Assembly (NCBI RefSeq): GCF_000239795.1
Contig: NZ_CAFJ01000170.1
Coordinates: 1-36,001 of the forward strand
Direction: 5' to 3'
Source of the DNA: Bradyrhizobium sp. STM 3809
GTDB lineage: Bacteria; Pseudomonadota; Alphaproteobacteria; Rhizobiales; Xanthobacteraceae
Length of the DNA stretch: 36,001 nt
Shown here: positions 23,162 to 29,581 of the stretch, one piece after another
Position numbering within the stretch: the first letter of the stretch is position 1
Layout: each line of letters begins with the position of its first letter
Made by a program: the position numbers and the translations under genes
The notes under the pieces: generated by a model
Databases searched by the model: none
The model's input: the letters and a program-made list of their open reading frames with translations, nothing else
What the model was told of the DNA's origin: nothing

Positions 23162-23464
23162 TCAATGCCCGGGATGCACTTTCTTCATGGCGTCGAGCTG
23201 CTCGGCGCTGGCTTCGCGCTGGTGCTTTGCCTTCCATTCCTCGTAGGGCATGCCGTAGACCGCCTCGCGGCTTTCGTCCTTGGTCATCGGCGCGCCCTTG
23301 GCGTCGGCGGCATCCTTGAGCCAGTTGGAAAGGCAGTTGCGGCAGAAGCCGGCGAGATTCATCAGATCGATGTTCTGAACGTCGGTTCGCGTGCGCAGAT
23401 GCTCGACGAGCCTGCGGAAGGCGGCCGCTTCGAGCTCGGTCCGGGTGGTGCTGTCCATCGTCAT
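23162..23464 (-). CDS. DUF1244 family protein
   Basis: A 100-residue cytosolic protein of the DUF1244 family, recognisable by 'AAFRRLVEHLRTRTDVQNIDLMNLAGFCRNCLSNWL', the Gly-Met-Pro-Tyr-Glu-Glu-Trp-Lys segment and a C-terminal 'AMKKVHPGH'. The conserved Cys pair in Phe-Cys-Arg-Asn-Cys suggests a metal- or redox-sensitive site, but the function is unknown. The frame is open further upstream; the ATG at 23464 (AGGGAA nine bases before) fits the family start. A second ATG at 23458 is possible. It diverges from the DUF1036-pyk genes, with 194 bases between. Confidence 0.9.
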   Translation of the reverse strand: MTMDSTTRTELEAAAFRRLVEHLRTRTDVQNIDLMNLAGFCRNCLSNWLKDAADAKGAPMTKDESREAVYGMPYEEWKAKHQREASAEQLDAMKKVHPGH

Positions 23465-23658
23465 CGCTTTCGTTCCCTGTTCCGCGCGGTCGCGGATGTC
23501 TGCTATAGATGCGCCGTCGTCGCAGGTTTGGCCATATCGCAGCACCGTCATCGGGGGCGAAACGCGCGATCGCATCTTGCTTCGCCACGAATTCGCCTTG
23601 CCGTTGACAGCCGCAGCCAAGTCGCGACATCGTCCAACGATTGATATAGCGTCGCGCA

Positions 23659-24252
23659 ATGATCCCCAAAACCTCCTGCATCATGCATCGCATTCCCCGC
23701 CGCCCCGGTTTCGGACTGCTTTCGCTGCTTGGGCTGGCCGCGCTCTGTCTCTCCTCCAGCCCCGCCGCCGCCGACTTCCGCCTCTGCAACAACACCTCGA
23801 GCCGGGTCGGGATCGCCCTCGGCTACAAGGACGCGGAGGGATGGACCACCGAGGGCTGGTGGAATGTCTCGTCTCGCAGCTGCGAGACGCTGCTGAAGGG
23901 CACGCTGGTCGCCCGCTACTATTACATCTACGCCCTCGACTATGACCGCGGCGGCGAATGGTCGGGGCAGGCCTTCATGTGCTCCCGCGACAAGGAGTTC
24001 ACCATCAAGGGCACCGACAATTGCCTGGCGCGCGGCTTCGACCGCACCGGCTTCTTCGAGGTCGACACCGGCGACCAGCGCGCCTGGACGGTGCAACTGA
24101 CCGAGGCCAATGAGCAGCCGGCGCAACAGCGGGTGCCCGGCATTCCCGGCACGCTGGGGCCTGGCAACGTGCCTGGCCTGCCGAACGGTCCTCAGGCGTC
24201 GCCGCCTGCCGGGTCCGGCCTGCCGACGGGGCCGGCAGCGCCCAAGCCATGA
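23659..24252 (+). CDS. Secreted DUF1036 protein
   Basis: A 197-residue exported protein. The signal peptide covers about residues 1-38 ('FGLLSLLGLAALCLSSSPAAA'). The DUF1036 domain spans 39-150 ('DFRLCNNTSSRVGIALGYKDAEGWTTEGWWNV', 'CETLLKGTLVARYYYIYALDYDRGGEW', 'FTIKGTDNCLARGFDRTGFFEVDTG'), with several Cys likely to form disulfides in the periplasm. The last 45 residues are a Pro/Gly-rich tail. Function unknown. An ATG at 23683 is an equally possible start; neither has a good ribosome binding site. The stop overlaps the pyk start (ATGA), so the two are translationally coupled. Confidence 0.88.
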   Translation: MIPKTSCIMHRIPRRPGFGLLSLLGLAALCLSSSPAAADFRLCNNTSSRVGIALGYKDAEGWTTEGWWNVSSRSCETLLKGTLVARYYYIYALDYDRGGEWSGQAFMCSRDKEFTIKGTDNCLARGFDRTGFFEVDTGDQRAWTVQLTEANEQPAQQRVPGIPGTLGPGNVPGLPNGPQASPPAGSGLPTGPAAPKP

Positions 24253-25685
24253 GACGCCTGCGCCGCATCAAGATCCTCGCCACGCTCGGTCCCGCCTCCT
24301 CGGACAGCGCGATGATTCGCAAGCTGTTCGAGGCCGGGGCGGACATCTTCCGCATCAACATGAGCCACACCCCGCACGACAAGCTGCGGGAGCTGGTGGC
24401 CACGATCCGCAGCGTCGAAGCGAGCTACAACAGGCCGATCGGCATCCTGGTCGATCTGCAGGGGCCGAAGCTGCGGCTCGGCACCTTCGCCGAAGGCCCC
24501 GTCCAGTTGAACAACGGCCAGAGCTTCGTGCTCGATTCCGACAAGACGCCGGGCGATGCGACGCGGGTCTACCTGCCGCATCCGGAGATCCTGGCGGCGC
24601 TGCAGCCCGGCCACGCGCTGCTGCTCGACGACGGCAAGGTGCGGCTGATCGCCGAGGAGACCTCGCCGACGCGCGCCGTCACCCGCGTCGTGATCGGCGG
24701 CAGGATGTCCGACCGCAAAGGCGTCAGCCTGCCGGACACCGATCTGCCGGTGTCGGCAATGACGCCGAAGGACCGCTCCGATCTGGAAGCGGCGCTGAAC
24801 ATCGGCATCGACTGGATCGCGCTGTCCTTCGTGCAGCGCGCCGACGACGTGCTCGAGGCCAAGAAGATCATCCGCGGCCGCGCCGCGGTGATGTCCAAGA
24901 TCGAGAAGCCGCAGGCGATCGAGCGGCTCAACGACATCGTCGACGTCTCCGACGCGCTGATGGTGGCGCGCGGCGATCTCGGCGTCGAGCTGCCGCTTGA
25001 GCGCGTCCCCGGCCTGCAGAAGCAGATGACGCGGCTGGCGCGCCGCGCCGGCAAGCCGGTGGTGGTTGCCACACAGATGCTGGAATCGATGATCCAGTCG
25101 CCGGTGCCGACGCGCGCCGAGGTCTCCGACGTCGCGACCGCCGTCTATGAGGGCGCCGATGCGATCATGCTGTCGGCGGAGTCGGCGGCCGGCAAGTTTC
25201 CGGTCGAGGCGGTCTCGACCATGAACCGGATCGGCGAAGAGGTCGAGCGCGACATCGTCTATCGCTCGGTGATCGCCGCGCAGCGGCCCGAGCCGGAATC
25301 GACCGCCGGCGATGCCATCGCCGAAGCCGCGCGCCGCATCGCGGAGAATCTCGATCTGCCCGCGATCATCTGCTGGACGTCGTCCGGCTCGACCGCGGTC
25401 CGCGTCGCGCGCGAGCGGCCGAAGCCGCCGGTGGTCGCGATCACGCCGAACCTGGCGACCGGACGCCGCCTCGCGGTGGTGTGGGGCGTGCATTGCGTCG
25501 TCGCCGAGGACGCCCGCGACCAGGACGACATGGTCGAGCGCGCCGGCTCGATCGCGTTCCGCGACGGCTTCGTCCGCGCCGGCCAGCGCGTCATCGTCGT
25601 CGCCGGCGTGCCGCTCGGCACACCCGGCACCACCAACATGGTGCGCATCGCCTATGTCGGGCCATCCAGCGAGGCCCATCTCTGA
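24249..25685 (+). CDS. pyk: Pyruvate kinase, K+-independent type by sequence
   Basis: A 478-residue pyruvate kinase converting phosphoenolpyruvate and ADP to pyruvate and ATP. Motifs: 'FRINMSH' (36-40 region), 'MSKIEKPQAIERL' with the catalytic Lys, 'MVARGDLGVELPLERVP' and 'VVVATQMLESM'; a C-terminal regulatory domain is complete. Residues 69-78 read Asp-Leu-Gln-Gly-Pro-Lys-Leu-Arg-Leu-Gly. Relative to muscle enzyme this is Thr113 to Leu, Lys114 to Gln, Glu117 to Lys and Thr120 to Leu, the residue set associated with K+-independent activity. The start overlaps the DUF1036 stop by four bases. The stop is only six bases from the convergent glycosyltransferase stop. Confidence 0.96.
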   Translation: MRRLRRIKILATLGPASSDSAMIRKLFEAGADIFRINMSHTPHDKLRELVATIRSVEASYNRPIGILVDLQGPKLRLGTFAEGPVQLNNGQSFVLDSDKTPGDATRVYLPHPEILAALQPGHALLLDDGKVRLIAEETSPTRAVTRVVIGGRMSDRKGVSLPDTDLPVSAMTPKDRSDLEAALNIGIDWIALSFVQRADDVLEAKKIIRGRAAVMSKIEKPQAIERLNDIVDVSDALMVARGDLGVELPLERVPGLQKQMTRLARRAGKPVVVATQMLESMIQSPVPTRAEVSDVATAVYEGADAIMLSAESAAGKFPVEAVSTMNRIGEEVERDIVYRSVIAAQRPEPESTAGDAIAEAARRIAENLDLPAIICWTSSGSTAVRVARERPKPPVVAITPNLATGRRLAVVWGVHCVVAEDARDQDDMVERAGSIAFRDGFVRAGQRVIVVAGVPLGTPGTTNMVRIAYVGPSSEAHL

Positions 25686-25691
25686 CAGGGA

Positions 25692-27305
25692 CTAGTCGGC
25701 GCTGCTGCCCGACTTGAGCGTTGCGGTCGAAGCCGCAGGCGGCGCCGCGGATATCACCGGACAAGCCATGACGTCGGTGCCGTCGGCGCCCGGAATGCGC
25801 TCGCAGCGGCGCGCGCTGTCGATCTTGAGATCGTAGTCGGCGAGCACGTCGAGCCGCGGCGGATTGTCCGCCGGGCTCTCCGCATAATACAGCGCCCACA
25901 CGCCGCCCGGCAGCGGATCGGCCAGGCCGCCGCGGACGCGGCGGTCGAGCACGCCGCCCGGCACCAGCGGGACCACCAGCTCAGACAACTGATAGACGCG
26001 CGAGCCCTCGGGCAGGACCGATGCGACATAGCCGAGCGGCTTCTGCAGCAGCAGGATTGTCGCCGGCTGCCGCAAGGCGTCGGCGAGTTGCGGCCGGTAC
26101 GGATCCGACCAGGGGCGTCGCATCCAGTCCGTCGGCTGCGAGGCGAGCGCTATGGCCAGCGCAGCGACGACCACCGCCGGCCTGCTGCGCACCGAGGCCT
26201 GCCCCGCCACGGGCTCGCGCCAGGCGTCAATCAGACGGATGAGCAGCAGCACGATCAGCGGCGCCGCCAGCAATTCGAGCGGCATCAGATAGCGCTGGAT
26301 CGAGAATGCAAGCAGCCAAAGCACATAGCTGATCCAGAAGAAGATCATCAGGCGCCGGTCGCGCAGCCCGAGCACCTCGCGCCGTTGCCATAGGCCGGTG
26401 AGGAACACGGCGATCAGCAGCACGATGCTCACGGCAAAGCGCGGATCGCGGAACGGCCATTCCGACGACGGATGCTTGCCGACCACCCAGTCAAACGGAT
26501 ACGCGAGCGCGTCGGCGAGGCTCCGCGGCATGAAGCGCGTGTCGACGATCGACACCAGCGGCGCCTCTGGCGAGCGGAAGATCGTGTTGTAGAACGGATA
26601 GAGCGGACTGCCGAAATCGCGCAGCATCTTCAGCGCCCACGGCCCGGCCGTGACAAGGCCGCCGAGCGCGCTGGCGGCGCCGAATATGACGACGGCCCGC
26701 AACGGCCTTGCCATCAGCAGCAGCGACACGCCGGCGGCGATCAGGAACGTCGCATTGGTCAGCTTCAACCCGGTCGCTGCCCCGAACATCAGGCCGGCCG
26801 CGAGCAGATGCCGCGGCCGCGCGTCGTTGTCCTCGTGGCTGAACAGCAGGGCGAGACCGGCGAGGATCGGGATCGTCGTGAGAATGTCCGCGAAGCTGGT
26901 GCCGACCTCGGACAAGGCCATCGGACTGAGCGCGGCAATGAGGAGCGCCGCAGCCAGCGTGGACGCATGGGCCGCGCGCCTGAGCAGCACGCGCGTCAGC
27001 CAGAACACCACGGCGAGGTTCAACCCATGCAGCGCGCCGAGCGCCATGCCCCACCACGGCGCGGGAAGGCCATGCCGGACCACATAGGGCAGCAGATAGA
27101 TCAGCGGATTGAGGAAACTCTGGAAGCCGCCCGGCGCAACATCGACATCGAAGCGGCCGGCCAGCAGCGCGAAGCCGGCATAGTCGTGGTAGTTCTGCCA
27201 GTCCCAGTTGATGTCCTCGCCCGCGACATAGGCGTAGACGGCGCCCGCGATGGCCGATCCGGCGATCACGAGCGGCGCGGCCGGATGATTGCGTGCACTG
27301 GACAT
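25692..27305 (-). CDS. Polytopic membrane protein, probable GT-C-type glycosyltransferase
   Basis: A 537-residue protein with about ten to twelve membrane segments in the first 400 residues and a soluble C-terminal part of about 130 residues, probably periplasmic. The first loop carries acidic/aromatic residues ('GEDINWDWQNYHDYAGFALL'), as expected of a GT-C fold that uses lipid-linked sugars, and the 'GLKLTNATFLIAAG' segment also suits such proteins. I cannot name the sugar or acceptor. The ATG at 27305 starts close to the first membrane segment; an in-frame ATG at 27380 (AAGGA three bases before) would add an Arg-rich leader and cannot be excluded. It lies 100 bases after a TetR regulator gene in the same direction. 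Confidence 0.7.
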   Translation of the reverse strand: MSSARNHPAAPLVIAGSAIAGAVYAYVAGEDINWDWQNYHDYAGFALLAGRFDVDVAPGGFQSFLNPLIYLLPYVVRHGLPAPWWGMALGALHGLNLAVVFWLTRVLLRRAAHASTLAAALLIAALSPMALSEVGTSFADILTTIPILAGLALLFSHEDNDARPRHLLAAGLMFGAATGLKLTNATFLIAAGVSLLLMARPLRAVVIFGAASALGGLVTAGPWALKMLRDFGSPLYPFYNTIFRSPEAPLVSIVDTRFMPRSLADALAYPFDWVVGKHPSSEWPFRDPRFAVSIVLLIAVFLTGLWQRREVLGLRDRRLMIFFWISYVLWLLAFSIQRYLMPLELLAAPLIVLLLIRLIDAWREPVAGQASVRSRPAVVVAALAIALASQPTDWMRRPWSDPYRPQLADALRQPATILLLQKPLGYVASVLPEGSRVYQLSELVVPLVPGGVLDRRVRGGLADPLPGGVWALYYAESPADNPPRLDVLADYDLKIDSARRCERIPGADGTDVMACPVISAAPPAASTATLKSGSSAD

Positions 27306-27404
27306 CGGTTGCGGAAGCGCCTGGACCTGCGAGCCGCGGCGGCCGTCCCGGCGCCGCACCCGACCATGGCGGCGAGGCATGAATCCTTACTTAAGCGGCC
27401 CGGG

Positions 27405-28079
27405 CTAGGCGCCCACGAGGCTCTTCACCGGCAGCACGGCCTGCACGACGAGGCCACGCGCCCGGGCGTCCATCACGCCGACCGCGCGCAGCGCCAGCAG
27501 GGTGACGGCCTGCACGGTGTCGCGCAGCTTGGCGGGATCACCGAGATTGTCGGTCGCCAGCGGTCCGACCAGCGCCTCGTGCAGCGCGCCGAGCAGCGCC
27601 GTCGCGGCGAGCTGGGTGTCCTGCGCCGGCAGATGGCCGGCGCGGACGGCCGCGTCGATCCGCGAGGCGATCTCGCCGACGATCTCGCGACGGCTGGCGA
27701 TACGCGAGGCGGTGACGTCGACGTCCACCGGCTCGGCCAGGATGCCCCAGGCAAGCTTGCGCTGGGAGAGCACATGGACGGCGACGGTCGAGACGGCGGC
27801 GGCGAGCGCCGAGGACGGGCCCGGCGCCGCGTCGGCGGCCCGTCGGACCGCGGCCAGCTCGTCGCGGGAGACCTCGGCGATCAGCTCGGAGATCAGGTCC
27901 GCCTTGGAGGGAAAATAGCGGTAGACGGTGCCGGCGGCGACATTGGCCCGGACCGCGACGGGGGCAATCTGAACGGCCGACATGCCGCCCTCGGCCGCGG
28001 CTTCGCGCGCGGCAGCCAGAATCGCGCTGCGGCGGGCCGCCAGCCGCTTCACGACCTGATGGGTTCGCCGATAGACCAT
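27405..28079 (-). CDS. TetR/AcrR-family transcriptional regulator
   Basis: A 224-residue repressor-type protein. The N-terminal helix-turn-helix spans about residues 14-62 ('RRSAILAAAREAAAEGGMSAVQIAPVAVRANVAAGTVYRYFPSKADLISELIAEV'; the Gly-Thr-Val-Tyr-Arg-Tyr-Phe recognition segment is canonical). The C-terminal ligand domain is Ala-rich and unassigned. GAGAAG lies six bases before the ATG. Palindromes 40-110 bases upstream (28120-28187) are good operator candidates, suggesting autoregulation. It sits between two glycosyltransferase genes on the same strand; these are the obvious neighbours it might control, but this is inference. Confidence 0.92.
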   Translation of the reverse strand: MVYRRTHQVVKRLAARRSAILAAAREAAAEGGMSAVQIAPVAVRANVAAGTVYRYFPSKADLISELIAEVSRDELAAVRRAADAAPGPSSALAAAVSTVAVHVLSQRKLAWGILAEPVDVDVTASRIASRREIVGEIASRIDAAVRAGHLPAQDTQLAATALLGALHEALVGPLATDNLGDPAKLRDTVQAVTLLALRAVGVMDARARGLVVQAVLPVKSLVGA

Positions 28080-28119
28080 GGCGCTTCTCGTCCCGGACGC
28101 GCCCGTCCAGGAATCCCGG

Positions 28120-28187
28120 CGAACGCTGGTTCAGTGTTTTTGGAGGGTCACCCTCGCAAATGGCTGAAAGAACTGAACACCTGTTCA
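28120..28187. promoter_or_regulatory. Palindromic operator candidates upstream of the TetR gene
   Basis: TGAACA-CC-TGTTCA (28174-28187) is a perfect six-plus-six palindrome of the size TetR dimers bind. GAGGGT-C-ACCCTC (28143-28155) is a second perfect palindrome of different sequence. CGAACGCTGGTTCA (28120-28133) resembles the first site on the opposite strand at 10 of 14 positions, with centres 54 bases apart. All lie between the TetR start (28079) and the stop of the preceding gene (28233). Confidence 0.6.
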
Positions 28188-28232
28188 AGCAAGAAGACAA
28201 GCGCAATCAAGGCTTGGCAGGCTTGCTGGGCA

Positions 28233-29483
28233 TCAGGCGGTGGCGAGGGCCGCCGCCGTGCGGACGGGCTGCCGCCGCCACCAGGATCCGGCCCGGGCCA
28301 GCACCAGCCCGCCGACCACCAGATTGGCCGCCAGGCCGAGCGGAATCCCGGTCAGCATGAAGCTGATCTGCAGCGCCGCGACGCAGCCGAACGCGGGCAA
28401 TTCGTAGCGGCGGAACCCGTCATGGAGGCCGATCCGCACCAGCCACGCCACGGCGATCGCCTGCACCATCATGTCGTACATGAACAGATAGGGCGTGGTC
28501 AGCAGCAGCCCGACCGCCAGCGCCGCCGCCTTGAGCGAATAGCGCACCGGGCTGCGCCACAAGGTGACCAGCACCACGGCGACCGCAGCCGTCAGCACCC
28601 ATTGGAAGGTCCAGCCGAGCGCCTCCGAGCCGCCGAAATAGCGCACCAGCGAGAACAGGCTCTGCAGCTTCCACCACGTCGCCTTGCCCTCCGTCAGGAA
28701 GGCCTGCGAGAACATCGGCAGCCAATGCAGGAAGGCCTGCCAGCTCTCCAGGCCGAAGGCCATCCAGGAGCCGAGCGCCAGAACGATCGCGGTGACACTC
28801 GCAGCGGCGAAGGCCGTCCAGCGCTGCGTGGCGATCAGCAGGATCGGAAACAGCAGGCCATATTGCGGTTTGTAGGTGAGAAGCCCGAGGCAGATCCCGG
28901 CCAGCACCGGCCGCACCGGCAGCCAGTACAAGGTGCCGCCGACCAGCGCGGCCGTGAGACAGCCATTCTGCCCCACCAACGTGTTCGAGAACAGCGCTGG
29001 AAAGCCCGCGGCGAGCACCAGGCCGAAGCCGCGGCCGACGATGGCGCGCATGGCCAGCGCGAACGGAACGAAGCTCGCAGAGGCCCAGCCGGCGAAGGCG
29101 ATCGTGTAGGGAAACTGCGCGAGGAAGGCTGCGACGAACAGGAACGGCGGCGGATAGTGCCAGGCGAAATAGCCCGGGAAATCCTGCCTCAAGAGATCGA
29201 GCTCGACCTGGCGCTGCACGTCCCAGTCCCAGGCCAGCGCCGGATGGCCCTGCAGCGCGAGCTTGCCCGCGGCCCAGACGTTGACGAAATCGGTGGGAAT
29301 GCCGAGCCCGTCGGCGCCCCAGATCCAGATGCCCGACGACAGCCCTGCGGGAAAGAACGCGGCGTTGATGCAGGCGAGCGCGAAGCACACCGCGAACAGG
29401 CTCGCCGGGACGCCAGAACGCTGCAAAGGACGCTGCAAAAGGCGCTGCGATGGGATCGCGGCGGCAACAGGATTGTCGGCCAT
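28233..29483 (-). CDS. DUF2029/GT87-type membrane glycosyltransferase
   Basis: A 416-residue protein with about ten membrane segments. After the first helix comes 'GLGIPTDFVNVWAAGKLALQGHPALAWDWDVQ' with the acidic residue expected at a GT-C active site, then 'YFAWHYPPPFLFVAAFLAQFPY', and 'GICLGLLTYKPQYGLLFPILLI', a hallmark of DUF2029 (GT87) mannosyltransferase-like proteins. Such enzymes transfer a sugar from a polyprenyl-phosphate donor on the outer face of the inner membrane. Donor and acceptor here are unknown. GAGG precedes the ATG. The TetR gene follows on the same strand and an autotransporter gene precedes by about 100 bases. Confidence 0.87.
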   Translation of the reverse strand: MADNPVAAAIPSQRLLQRPLQRSGVPASLFAVCFALACINAAFFPAGLSSGIWIWGADGLGIPTDFVNVWAAGKLALQGHPALAWDWDVQRQVELDLLRQDFPGYFAWHYPPPFLFVAAFLAQFPYTIAFAGWASASFVPFALAMRAIVGRGFGLVLAAGFPALFSNTLVGQNGCLTAALVGGTLYWLPVRPVLAGICLGLLTYKPQYGLLFPILLIATQRWTAFAAASVTAIVLALGSWMAFGLESWQAFLHWLPMFSQAFLTEGKATWWKLQSLFSLVRYFGGSEALGWTFQWVLTAAVAVVLVTLWRSPVRYSLKAAALAVGLLLTTPYLFMYDMMVQAIAVAWLVRIGLHDGFRRYELPAFGCVAALQISFMLTGIPLGLAANLVVGGLVLARAGSWWRRQPVRTAAALATA

Positions 29484-29581
29484 CTCAACCTCGCCCGCGC
29501 CGGCACCGGCGCAACGTCAGACAAGGCATAGGCGGCGAGGCTTGAAGAAGACTTAAGCGCGATCGGCCCGACCGCCGCGCC

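Noticed and set aside
25686..25691. Terminator expected between convergent pyk and the glycosyltransferase gene
   Set aside because: Only six bases separate the stops and no hairpin with T run is visible nearby.
26472..29531. Open frame of 1019 codons on the plus strand, opposite the glycosyltransferase and TetR genes
   Set aside because: It is rich in Arg, Gly, Gln, His and Asp with no recognisable domain, and runs antisense to three genes with clear family motifs. Long antisense frames are expected at high GC.
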